From assembly GCF_900113005.1 (NCBI RefSeq), contig NZ_FONW01000004.1, positions 62,001 to 126,000 on the forward strand: a stretch of DNA of 64,000 nt, written 5' to 3'. The stretch is from Sunxiuqinia elliptica (GTDB lineage Bacteria; Bacteroidota; Bacteroidia; Bacteroidales; Prolixibacteraceae). The position numbers were made by a program, and so were the translations under genes. Below the pieces are notes generated by a model, which was given only the letters and a program-made list of their open reading frames with translations, was not told where the DNA came from and searched no databases. Position 1 is the first letter of the stretch. Each line of letters starts with the position of its first letter. Below are positions 53,784-62,133 of the stretch, in pieces.

Positions 53784-56700
53784 TTATTCTTTCGCTTCAA
53801 GCTTGACTAGCTTATCAGCATCTCCATATTTTCGTTCAGAGCGTGCTGCCAATACAATCGCAACAACGATAATTCCAATAGCTACAAAAACAAAATCAGG
53901 AACGGGAGGTGCTTCTCCTTGAGCATAGGAGTGCATTCCTGATAAATAATAATTCACCCCAAAGAAGGTCATCAATACGGAACTAAAACCAACCAAAGAC
54001 ATCGCACTCAATGAAAAGTTAGTGTACATCCCTGGCACCTTGCGTAGATGAATAATAAACGAATAAACTAAAATGGTTACCAAGGCCCAGGTCTCTTTCG
54101 GGTCCCATCCCCAATAGCGTCCCCACGACTCGTTTGCCCAAACTCCTCCAATAAAAGCACCAATGGTCAACAAAATTAGGCCGACGATTACACAAAGCTC
54201 GATCACAATAGCTAGTTCAACAATGGTAAAAGAAGCATTTCGCAAGTTTGAGCCCTTGCGAAACATCATAATAAACAGATTCAGAAAACCTAAAATAGCG
54301 GCTACTCCCAGAAATCCATAACTGGCTGTAATAACTGCAACATGCACAATCAGCCAATACGATTTCAGCACAGGAACCAAGTTGGTAATTTCGGGATTCA
54401 TCCAGCTCATTCCGGCCACCATCAGAATCAAGGAAGCCAGAATAGTGGTTACAGCTAGCGTTATGTGCGACTTCTTAATGAATACAAAACCGGTTAATAA
54501 GGTTGCCCAACCAACATAGAGGAGCGTTTCATACCCATTACTCCAGGGAGCGTGCCCTGAGATATACCATCGCATGGCGAGTCCCAAAGAGTAGGCTGCA
54601 AAAACAAAGGCAATCAAAAAAGTTCCCAGGGTTTGGAGTTTGCTCAGCTTCAGCTTATCATTAAAAATACGAATCAAATGAACGATGAGCAGGAAGAGCC
54701 CAACAACACCCGCAAACTTTGACAATAAGCTAAAAATATTAAGTTTATTATATAAAATCTCAAGCTTTATTTTTGCCTTTCCTGGAATAATTTCATGCCC
54801 GTGTGTTTGCTGGAAGTCTCTTAAAGCCTCCAACTTTTGGTTGGCAGTTTGATAATTCCCCTGCCCCATGGCCTGATTAACCGCCTGAAAATAATCTGTC
54901 AGTAAATGAATTGAATCCTGTTTATGCGCCGGAGATTCATAAAACTCTTTTTCATTGGCCCACTTATTATTATCATGATTCAAAACAGGAAATACCTGCA
55001 AAAAGTCTCCTTGAAAAATCTGAAAACAGATATTCATACGTTCATCGACATTGATCACCTCTTTATCAAACTTATTCCGTTGGGTTTGTTGCTTCTGATA
55101 AGTAGCATCGACCAACTGTTGCAGTCGATACACCCCGGTCTGCAAATCAAGCAATTGATTAAACGCGATGTACTCATCCCGAAGCCCCAGCTGCTTTCGT
55201 AATTCACTATTTGAAACCCGGATGATCGGTACATTTCGCCAAGCATTTGGGCGAGCACTCATGCTCAAAAATACTTCGGAAGCAGACATCCCCTCAAACG
55301 AGTTCTTTCGATTTAACTTTCGTAAAACTTCTGAAGCCAGTGTATTAACAGGCTCAACACGCCCTTTGGGATCCTGTACCAATAAGGTTTCAAACGACTT
55401 CACATGCTCCTGATTCAACTCTAAATTAGTCACAGACTGAGCCGAGCCCCAAAAAGGAGCAATCGTTAAAAGTGCCAGAACGATTACCGGTATACTTTTC
55501 TTGCGCAGCTCTTTTAAACGAGAGCTGGAACGCAACAATGCATGAAAACGGCTTTTCCCATTGAAGAACGTAAAAATCATTCCCAATGACATCAGAAAAT
55601 AACCAAAATAAGTAACCACTGTCCCAAGGTAATCGTGACTTACCGAGAGTACCGTCCCTTTTTCATCGGTATCATAAGAAGACTGGAAGAAGCGGAAGCC
55701 GCCATAATCCAGAATGTTATTCATAAAAATCCGGTAAGGCATTTTTACGTTCTCGGTGTCATCAATTAGCGTCACCTCGCTCGCGTAAGAAGATGGACTC
55801 ATACTTCCTGGATAGCGTTCCAGCTGGAAGTCATCCAGGAAGATACTAAAAGGGAGTTCTATTAATTTAGAGCCAAAATTAAGCTTAACCTCTACATCAC
55901 CGAATTGTGCTTTACTGGCAGCATGCTCCTTTCCTTGTTTGTAGGCAACAATCTGCCTCTCTTCACCATTCATTGCCAATCGTACCATTAACGCATCACG
56001 TCCTAAAGCTGCAGCTCGTCCAGTCGCTGTAGAAAGCACCTTTCTACCTGAAGGCAAATAAGACTTCGTTGCAAAAATACGGTCTCCCACTTGATACATC
56101 CCTTTGGAGCTCAGCTCGAACTCATGTCCAGCCGGGAAAACTTGTTCTGTTTTTCCAGTCATTGACACGACTTTGACACTATCCTTTGCTTGCATCAAAA
56201 GCTTAATTCCCGATCTTCGAACATACAAATCAGCCTCTTTGTTTTCCCCTTCAAAACTAAGCGTATAGTCGTTATTTGTTACCTCCTCTGTTGCTTCCAA
56301 AACGACATCCCGCCTGGCTCCATTGCGGTTCAACAAAATAAAAGACAATAAAGGCTTACCTCCTTCATCGGCCACAATATCTTCCATGGCTGTAGGCACA
56401 TAGTCAAGCACTTCTATGGATAGTTTGTCTCCATTAATAGCCATTTCTTTCGAAAAAGCATTCTTGGTGTATGGTGAAAACCGAACTTTCCAATCACCTG
56501 AAACAACGGACTTTCCCGACTTTGCTTCTACTTCAATATAGGTATCACTAGAAATCAACTGATTGGATGATTTTCCTTCACGAATATGCAACATCCCCTC
56601 ATAGCTATAGAAGCGGGTTATAGCGGCCCCTGCCAGAATGATTAAAAAGGCCAAGTGGAATAAAACCATGCTCCAACGCTTCAATAAAAAGGCTTTATAA

Positions 56701-56900
56701 TAAAACAAACTCCCAATCAAATTGAAAGCTGCAAATCCCAATAAAAGGTTGAACCATCCTGCTTCATAAACTAAAATTTTGGCTGTGTCGGTACCATAAT
56801 CATTCTCAATAAAAGTGGCATAAGCGATAGAAACTCCAAAAATAACCACTAAACAAGAGGTCGTTAACATTGAAAATAAGGTGGACTTTATCTTTTTCAT
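53784..56900 (-). CDS. ccsA: Fused cytochrome c assembly protein CcsBA (ResB-CcsA)
   Basis: A 1038-residue system II cytochrome c synthase. The N-terminal half is ResB-like: helices at about 10-30, 45-65 and 80-95, a large periplasmic region with repeated beta strands (SDTYIEVEAKSGKSVVSGDWKV) and a helix near 425-445. A further periplasmic region (about 490-740, from TNLELNQEHVKSFETLLV) leads to CcsA with about eight helices. The haem-handling WWD-type signature reads WGRYWGWDPKETWAL, with flanking His residues in IVHVAVITASYG and IIHLRKVPGM. It exports haem and attaches it to CxxCH motifs. Placement next to a multihaem cluster with 22 haem motifs is functionally coherent. Confidence 0.93.
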   Translation of the reverse strand: MKKIKSTLFSMLTTSCLVVIFGVSIAYATFIENDYGTDTAKILVYEAGWFNLLLGFAAFNLIGSLFYYKAFLLKRWSMVLFHLAFLIILAGAAITRFYSYEGMLHIREGKSSNQLISSDTYIEVEAKSGKSVVSGDWKVRFSPYTKNAFSKEMAINGDKLSIEVLDYVPTAMEDIVADEGGKPLLSFILLNRNGARRDVVLEATEEVTNNDYTLSFEGENKEADLYVRRSGIKLLMQAKDSVKVVSMTGKTEQVFPAGHEFELSSKGMYQVGDRIFATKSYLPSGRKVLSTATGRAAALGRDALMVRLAMNGEERQIVAYKQGKEHAASKAQFGDVEVKLNFGSKLIELPFSIFLDDFQLERYPGSMSPSSYASEVTLIDDTENVKMPYRIFMNNILDYGGFRFFQSSYDTDEKGTVLSVSHDYLGTVVTYFGYFLMSLGMIFTFFNGKSRFHALLRSSSRLKELRKKSIPVIVLALLTIAPFWGSAQSVTNLELNQEHVKSFETLLVQDPKGRVEPVNTLASEVLRKLNRKNSFEGMSASEVFLSMSARPNAWRNVPIIRVSNSELRKQLGLRDEYIAFNQLLDLQTGVYRLQQLVDATYQKQQTQRNKFDKEVINVDERMNICFQIFQGDFLQVFPVLNHDNNKWANEKEFYESPAHKQDSIHLLTDYFQAVNQAMGQGNYQTANQKLEALRDFQQTHGHEIIPGKAKIKLEILYNKLNIFSLLSKFAGVVGLFLLIVHLIRIFNDKLKLSKLQTLGTFLIAFVFAAYSLGLAMRWYISGHAPWSNGYETLLYVGWATLLTGFVFIKKSHITLAVTTILASLILMVAGMSWMNPEITNLVPVLKSYWLIVHVAVITASYGFLGVAAILGFLNLFIMMFRKGSNLRNASFTIVELAIVIELCVIVGLILLTIGAFIGGVWANESWGRYWGWDPKETWALVTILVYSFIIHLRKVPGMYTNFSLSAMSLVGFSSVLMTFFGVNYYLSGMHSYAQGEAPPVPDFVFVAIGIIVVAIVLAARSERKYGDADKLVKLEAKE

Positions 56901-56934
56901 AAGTATAGGCTTAAGCGGTAACTCGCTTGGTTTA

Positions 56935-56980
56935 TTACAAAAAATTACTTCAACCTTAATTTATTCGGGTTGAAGTAATT
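56935..56980 (-). terminator. Intrinsic terminator of multihaem cytochrome operon
   Basis: Perfect 13-bp stem AATTACTTCAACC / GGTTGAAGTAATT (56943-56955 and 56968-56980), followed by six T residues on the minus strand, between the NapC-like gene and ccsBA. ccsBA may therefore have its own promoter, or be reached by read-through. Confidence 0.88.
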
Positions 56981-57042
56981 CCTCCATTTTCTAAATGATT
57001 CTTTACTTCAGAAATCCTTTTTCAAAATACCAATTTATACGG

Positions 57043-58545
57043 TTAATACAAACTAAAATGGCACTCAGAACAGAATGTTGTTCGCCATGTTTCGTTGATA
57101 TTGATCGGATGTTTAAATTCCAATGGATTATCAGATGCCGCATACTGCATTTCATCAGCTGTTCCTTGAGCTAAAATATTATGACACAAGTTACAGTCGC
57201 GAGATATGACTTTCCCTCCAGTCGCTTTATGGCGATCATTATGACAACGATAACAGCCATTGGTCTCCAAATGTCCGAGATGATTCGGATACACTTTCCA
57301 GTTCACTTTCATCTCCGGAAAAATATTTTCATTAAAGCCGTCTTTCATTGCAGTCAATGCTTGTTCATAAAGTTCCTTTTGGTCACTTAAAACCTCAGGA
57401 TACATGATTTCATAATACTCATTGGCATAAGCCTCAATAGCCCGCATTGCACTATCAGCTGTCGGGTAATCTGCTCCTAAGGCATCCATTGCGACCACTT
57501 TAATATCAGGAATATCTTTTGAAATACGGCCAGATGTAATGTAGTCATCGATAAAATTAGCAGGTGATTGATAGTTATGAGAAGGTCGGTTATGACAATC
57601 GATACAGTCCATTGTCCTCAACTCCAAGGTCTGTAAATCCATGCCTTCAGTTTCGACTGATTCGTCTTCATAGATCGTCACCTCCCCGGTTTTCAGGTTG
57701 GTATATTTCACCCAAGGAATTGTGTCACGCCCGACATCCAGCGCTTTATATTCTATTTTTACATCTGGATTGATGTGCCAGTGAATACCTTCCTGGAGCC
57801 CTTGAGCACTATAAGTTGCACTGGTTTTCATCATTAAATGAATATCCCACTCGGTATTACTTCCATCAGCCAAATATGATTTTTTTGTCTTGATTTTGCG
57901 ATCATAGAATTTCTCCGTCCAGTGACATTCTTCGCAGGTTTCCCGGGCCGGTCTCAAACTGCTGATTGGCGTATGAATGGGTTGCGGATATTTATTAAAG
58001 AGTACTGAGTAGACCTGATATAATCCTGAAAGCTTACTTTTTACATACCATCCAGCTCCCGACCCCACATGACATTCAACACAGCCAACCCGCTCATGTG
58101 CCGACTCTTGGTAGGCAGTGTACTCCGGCTTCATTACCTGGTGACACAACTTACCACAAAATTCATCTGACTCTGTTAAATGAAAGGCTTCGAAACTCCC
58201 AATTGATGACAAGATCAAAAAACAGATTGTCCCCGCTACAAAAATGATCGTTGCATTTCTAACCGGTTGCTGATTGAAATCAATTACGGGCCAATCTTTG
58301 GGCTCCTCATATTCAGGATGTTTTTTCAACCTTCGCTTCTCTCGCCACATTCCGATTGGCATCAGAATCAATCCCAATACCAAAACCATTGGCATAACGA
58401 CATAAATAAAGATGCCCAAGTAGGAACTCCCAATCTCAAAGATTGATGAAACAATAAAGAGAAACAGGATAATCAATAAGCTGATAACAGCAATAGAAGC
58501 ACCAACGACAGTAGTCAAATTTCGAACTGATTGCGGCAATTTCAT
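57043..58545 (-). CDS. NapC/NirT-like membrane-anchored multihaem cytochrome c
   Basis: A 500-residue protein. It has two helices near the N-terminus (about 12-35 and 40-65) and a third at about 95-118, then a periplasmic domain. The haem motifs are CGKLCH, which has three residues between the cysteines (CX3CH), and six normal CX2CH: CVECH, CEECH, CIDCH, CYRCH, CNLCH and CSECH. The ESDEFCGKLCHQVMKPEYTAYQ segment is the NapC/NirT quinol-oxidation region. It most likely accepts electrons from menaquinol or the cytochrome b and passes them to periplasmic cytochromes. I chose the ATG at 58543-58545; an upstream in-frame start adds 17 residues before the first helix. It is last in the operon, before a strong terminator. 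Confidence 0.88.
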   Translation of the reverse strand: MKLPQSVRNLTTVVGASIAVISLLIILFLFIVSSIFEIGSSYLGIFIYVVMPMVLVLGLILMPIGMWREKRRLKKHPEYEEPKDWPVIDFNQQPVRNATIIFVAGTICFLILSSIGSFEAFHLTESDEFCGKLCHQVMKPEYTAYQESAHERVGCVECHVGSGAGWYVKSKLSGLYQVYSVLFNKYPQPIHTPISSLRPARETCEECHWTEKFYDRKIKTKKSYLADGSNTEWDIHLMMKTSATYSAQGLQEGIHWHINPDVKIEYKALDVGRDTIPWVKYTNLKTGEVTIYEDESVETEGMDLQTLELRTMDCIDCHNRPSHNYQSPANFIDDYITSGRISKDIPDIKVVAMDALGADYPTADSAMRAIEAYANEYYEIMYPEVLSDQKELYEQALTAMKDGFNENIFPEMKVNWKVYPNHLGHLETNGCYRCHNDRHKATGGKVISRDCNLCHNILAQGTADEMQYAASDNPLEFKHPININETWRTTFCSECHFSLY

Positions 58546-58667
58546 AATGACAGTAATTAGGTGATTAGTAATCCTTCTGCAAATATCTTCATTCACTCAA
58601 TCGCGCTGAATGAGTTACTCATAATCAACACCAAACCAAATCCTTCCCCAATAAACCAGCCAACTAA

Positions 58668-59324
58668 TTATTTCTTCTCTTTGGGATCCTCCTCTTTTGG
58701 ATGAACATCATGGTAACCATTTACGATACTTCGGAAATTGTCCAAAGGATTCTTCCCAATCGATGCGACATACAAATGAATAATCAAGAATACCGAGATC
58801 AGAAAACCAACAGAACCGTGCAATAAGGCAGTTAGAAATACCCCACTAACAGCATATACCTCTTCAATAATTAACTCAGGAAACAATAGTGCGATCCCGG
58901 TTAAGATGGCTAAAGGCACAAAGACGTACATCACAAAAATGTATGCATACTTTTGCAGTGGATTGAATTTTCTTTTCTCAGAAATTGGGAAAGGAGCTTC
59001 TTCGCCTTTGAATAATCCCGACAGATAATAGTTAGCTTGCTTACGAACGCGCTTAACTAATCCTTTGGGTTTGATACGATAGTATTTTTTATTGGGTGTT
59101 ACCAGATTACCAATAATAAAAACAAAATAGTTTAATGTAACCACAACTCCACTAATATTGTGCATCTGGACTGCCGTTCCAAAATCCATTGATAAAAGTC
59201 GTAAATCTGAATATTGCAAGCGAATACCGGTTATAATCAGCAGTATAATTCCCAAAGCATTAATTCCATGCCAAATTCTCAACCAGAGCGGGTACAGGTA
59301 TATTTTATTATTTTCAGAGGTCAT
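58668..59324 (-). CDS. Cytochrome b561-type membrane subunit
   Basis: A 218-residue protein with four or five helices. The first reads WHGINALGIILLIITGIRLQY, with a likely haem-binding His in WHG; a second His lies in MHNISGVVVTLNYFVF; later His residues are in LLHGSVGFLISVFLIIHLYVA. This is the pattern of PF01292 cytochrome b561/HydC/PsrC-type subunits that bind two b-type haems and oxidise or reduce quinone. It starts two bases after the stop of the seven-haem cytochrome gene, so the two are translationally coupled and presumably form one complex. Confidence 0.87.
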   Translation of the reverse strand: MTSENNKIYLYPLWLRIWHGINALGIILLIITGIRLQYSDLRLLSMDFGTAVQMHNISGVVVTLNYFVFIIGNLVTPNKKYYRIKPKGLVKRVRKQANYYLSGLFKGEEAPFPISEKRKFNPLQKYAYIFVMYVFVPLAILTGIALLFPELIIEEVYAVSGVFLTALLHGSVGFLISVFLIIHLYVASIGKNPLDNFRSIVNGYHDVHPKEEDPKEKK

Positions 59325-59326
59325 AG

Positions 59327-60268
59327 CTACTTTCTTTTAACGATTCGGAAAATCCAGTGAATTGCGATAGCAACAAGTGTCATTCCAAAGATAATGAAGC
59401 TTAAAAGCCTCATCAATGGATTTTGATTGGCTCCAATCACGTACGACTCATTCCTGATCAAATTACTCAACTCTCCATCTTCACTTCGGGCTTGTAAGTT
59501 TTGATATTTATACAATGATGCCTTTAACAATGAGTTGGACGAGTGACAATCATTGCAATTTCGCAAAGCTTCCTCTTTTGGCAAGATGTTGTGAGAAACT
59601 AAAAATGAATCGACAACCACCGTATGGCATTCAATACATCGAACATTTTGGAAATGCAATTCCTGGTTTGGTAACCAATCGTGCACTTGACTTAACTGAG
59701 GATTTTCCTCTGACGAAACCGTTTGAAACTTTAAAACGTTGTCATGACAAGACAAACACATATTATTATTGTAAGTCACAATTTCAGATACCTTGCTACT
59801 GTTACGGGCCGTCGCCTGGTAATAGTGTTGGTTATGACATTTAGAGCAAGAAAAGCTCTCTCCACTTGTCTGAAAATGAACACTTTTATGAAATTCCTCT
59901 TCAATTTTATCGAACTGGTAGTCAGCGTATGTATCATCGCCTCCATGGCAATCAATACATGTTGCCAATGGCTCCAGCTTTAATTCTGCATTGTGCGGAT
60001 AGGTTTCATAATCCGCAGAATGACAATCAGTACATCTAAAAGTACCATGCACACCTACTGCCATCATTGTTGAGTCAATGATGTAAAAAGGATTCATCAT
60101 CCTTTTAGTTTCCACCTCTAACCATTCATTAAAAAACGAATAGGTTTGGTTGGCATGGCACGATAAACAATGGCTATTTTCAGCAGGCATCTCCTTATCC
60201 TGCCCATTCCCTACAATTCCTATCAAAAGAAATGACAAGAATAAACACGTTTTGAGAAAGGTTGACAT
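59327..60268 (-). CDS. Seven-haem cytochrome c with C-terminal membrane anchor
   Basis: A 313-residue protein with signal peptide (FLKTCLFLSFLLIGIVGNGQ). It has seven CX2CH motifs: CLSCH, CTDCH, CIDCH, CSKCH, CLSCH, CIECH and CNDCH. Extra His residues (for example in EEFHKSVHFQ and NQHYYQ) are candidate sixth ligands. A membrane helix ends the protein (LLSFIIFGMTLVAIAIHWIF), followed by a basic RIVKRK tail, so the haems face the periplasm. The His in that last helix may take part in quinone or haem contact. I chose the ATG at 60266-60268, because an upstream ATG (60298) lies inside a terminator hairpin. It is coupled to the cytochrome b gene. Confidence 0.9.
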   Translation of the reverse strand: MSTFLKTCLFLSFLLIGIVGNGQDKEMPAENSHCLSCHANQTYSFFNEWLEVETKRMMNPFYIIDSTMMAVGVHGTFRCTDCHSADYETYPHNAELKLEPLATCIDCHGGDDTYADYQFDKIEEEFHKSVHFQTSGESFSCSKCHNQHYYQATARNSSKVSEIVTYNNNMCLSCHDNVLKFQTVSSEENPQLSQVHDWLPNQELHFQNVRCIECHTVVVDSFLVSHNILPKEEALRNCNDCHSSNSLLKASLYKYQNLQARSEDGELSNLIRNESYVIGANQNPLMRLLSFIIFGMTLVAIAIHWIFRIVKRK

Positions 60269-60281
60269 TTTGCGAAGGATT

Positions 60282-60308
60282 AAAAGCCGGAAGCTCATTG
60301 CCTCCGGC
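60282..60308 (-). terminator. Hairpin between monohaem cytochrome and seven-haem cytochrome genes
   Basis: Stem GCCGGA / TCCGGC (plus-strand 60285-60291 region and 60303-60308), followed on the minus strand by TTTT. It lies 15 bases after the upstream stop and 14 before the next start. It is probably a partial terminator that sets relative expression within the cluster. Confidence 0.65.
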
Positions 60309-60322
60309 CCAATAACAGATTC

Positions 60323-60742
60323 TTATTTCATTGATCTCAAATAGTTAACTAGCGCCCAGCGATCTTCCTCCTCTGGAATTTTACTTTCATAATTTGGCAT
60401 CTCATCACGTCCAATAATGGATTGATAATAAATAACACCATCAGACTGCCCCTGAAACTTATCTGAGGTAAATGATTCAATTGCTGTCTCTAAGCTGGCA
60501 GCTTTCGGTCCATCTCCCTCTCCCTTATTTCCGTGGCATGACCGACAATGCTTGATGTAAAGAATCTTTCCAACCTTCATCAGCGATGCATCATCTTTTG
60601 ATGGATTTTCCATCTTCTGATATTTTTCTGGAACATCCCATGCTTCACCTTTTTTCTTATCTTGAACGGTTACAAACGATAATAGTAATCCGCCAATAAA
60701 TACAACAGCCAAAAGTGTTAAAAAATTTCTGTGCTTTTCCAT
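60323..60742 (-). CDS. Monohaem class I cytochrome c
   Basis: A 139-residue exported cytochrome. A signal anchor (FLTLLAVVFIGGLLLSFVTVQ) without a clear cleavage site is followed by a class I haem domain: CRSCHGNKGEGDGPKAASLE with GxGDG, then a Met ligand candidate in GRDEMPNYESKIPEEEDRWALVNYLRSM. The C-terminal helix WALVNYLRSM is typical of small soluble c-type cytochromes. It may shuttle electrons between the membrane-bound cytochromes and the outer-membrane components encoded upstream. Confidence 0.92.
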   Translation of the reverse strand: MEKHRNFLTLLAVVFIGGLLLSFVTVQDKKKGEAWDVPEKYQKMENPSKDDASLMKVGKILYIKHCRSCHGNKGEGDGPKAASLETAIESFTSDKFQGQSDGVIYYQSIIGRDEMPNYESKIPEEEDRWALVNYLRSMK

Positions 60743-60764
60743 ATCCTTCGATTTTAGTTAACGA

Positions 60765-61646
60765 TTAAAAACTCCACAATCGAGTGATTGTGAACCCTAT
60801 AGCAAAGTTATCAAAATCCGTGCTATTGAAGTTGTTCATCATGATGTCCTGCAACAACATACCTTCTGAATTGCCCATATAAATCTGGAAAGCATGGGTA
60901 CTTGTAGAAACTTCATACCCAAATGATAAATTTGGCTTAGGGTGGTTGTCCCATTCTGGACGTTGTTCTGATATCTTATCAATTTTCAGAGGAGCATCGA
61001 AATTAAAGATAATTGCTCCCTGAGGACTAACCTTTGCGCGACCATTAAAGTGAAGTCCAACCCGATCATGATCATACTCCGGAGCCACTGAGTTGGCATG
61101 AGAGAAACTAAGTCCTGCTTGCAAGGAAATTCCGTCAGTAACTTTTCGCCCAATAATCAATTGTGAAAAGTAAGACAGACGATCGCTAAACTGGTATTCA
61201 GTTCCAAAATCTTCTTCTGGACTTCCCTCAATCGCTGCATTTCCATACAGTGTTACAAATACTGGAATCTGATTTTTTCGGGTTTGCTCCAAAATAGTCC
61301 ACTTGGCATTAAAATCATTGTACATTTTTCGCTTAGAAATACCCCAACCTATTTCCACATTATTGGCAACAACATAATTCAGTCCAAGCCGAATATTGCC
61401 AGCGGGAGCATAAATCCCCCACAAATCAGAATGGCCATTTTCTACTGGTCCGAATTTATGCTGAATAACCATCTTCAGCGTTTTTACCGTAGGAATATGA
61501 GAAGTTTGCTGATCAATCAACACCCCACTCTCCCACGCAAATCTTACGGGTTTATCTTTTTCCTTTTCTTCGGTAGCTTCATCCTGAGCAAATAAATTAG
61601 TGGAAACAAACAGACCTAAAAGGATAAATAATATAATATTCTTCAT
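60765..61646 (-). CDS. DUF5777 outer-membrane beta-barrel protein
   Basis: A 293-residue protein with signal peptide (FILLGLFVSTNLFAQ, cleavage near AQDE). The mature part is a beta-barrel: strand-like stretches TLKMVIQHKFGPV, IRLGLNYVVANNVEIGWGI, IPVFVTLYGNAAI, RLSYFSQLIIGRKVTDGISLQAGLSFS (given in two halves: LSYFSQLIIGRKV and ISLQAGLSFS), LSFGYEVSTSTHAFQIYMG and a C-terminal FAIGFTITRLWSF ending in Phe. It matches the DUF5777 barrel family. Its location between cytochrome genes makes it a candidate pore or scaffold for an outer-membrane cytochrome. Confidence 0.8.
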   Translation of the reverse strand: MKNIILFILLGLFVSTNLFAQDEATEEKEKDKPVRFAWESGVLIDQQTSHIPTVKTLKMVIQHKFGPVENGHSDLWGIYAPAGNIRLGLNYVVANNVEIGWGISKRKMYNDFNAKWTILEQTRKNQIPVFVTLYGNAAIEGSPEEDFGTEYQFSDRLSYFSQLIIGRKVTDGISLQAGLSFSHANSVAPEYDHDRVGLHFNGRAKVSPQGAIIFNFDAPLKIDKISEQRPEWDNHPKPNLSFGYEVSTSTHAFQIYMGNSEGMLLQDIMMNNFNSTDFDNFAIGFTITRLWSF

Positions 61647-61669
61647 AGTTTAAGTTCTTTTGAATTTCA

Positions 61670-62050
61670 CTAATTATTCTTCGCTCCTTGTTCAATCCAC
61701 ACCAAAAGATATTGTGCTTGAGCTGCCGACAAGTGCTTCCAGCTGTGTGTCGAAGCATCGGGCGCTGCATAAGAATAGATCAAGCTTGATTCAGGATTGT
61801 CCTGATTAATATATTTGGTTGTGTTAATGCTCTGGTAAGCATTTTCAGCAGTAAGATCCGGGGCTTTCCCTCCAGGCTTGTGGCAACTGGCACATTGCGC
61901 TGTAAAAATTGGCAGCACTTGCGTTGCAAAGCTAACGTCCTCCGTTGAAGGGATATCTGGCACTTCCTCAGGGACAACAAAAGCATAATCACAAGATGCA
62001 ATTGTTAAACCAAGGAATGCAATTAATAAGAGTATTTTATTTTTTTTCAT
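61670..62050 (-). CDS. Monohaem cytochrome c-like lipoprotein
   Basis: A 126-residue lipoprotein (LLLIAFLGLTIASCDY, lipobox ASCD). It has one CASCHKPGG haem motif in the setting VLPIFTAQCASCHKPGGKAPDLT, which is the DUF1592/PSCyt-type short cytochrome domain found in Bacteroidota lipoproteins, and a C-terminal QAQYLLVWIEQGAKNN helix. I chose the ATG at 62048-62050, because a longer frame adds 17 residues before the signal. It stands between the six-haem lipoprotein and the barrel gene. Confidence 0.88.
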   Translation of the reverse strand: MKKNKILLLIAFLGLTIASCDYAFVVPEEVPDIPSTEDVSFATQVLPIFTAQCASCHKPGGKAPDLTAENAYQSINTTKYINQDNPESSLIYSYAAPDASTHSWKHLSAAQAQYLLVWIEQGAKNN

Positions 62051-62133
62051 GCTGCGTAGTATTAAACTTATCAAAGAATAAGAAAAAAGCTTCCATTTCA
62101 CCCAGAAGCTTCTTCCTTTGCACTATATTTTAC

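Noticed and set aside
58580-58612. TCATTCA-N11-TGAATGA inverted repeat upstream of the NapC-like gene as an operator
   Set aside because: It is a single copy, lies between two genes that appear to be cotranscribed, and matches no known site; chance is as likely.
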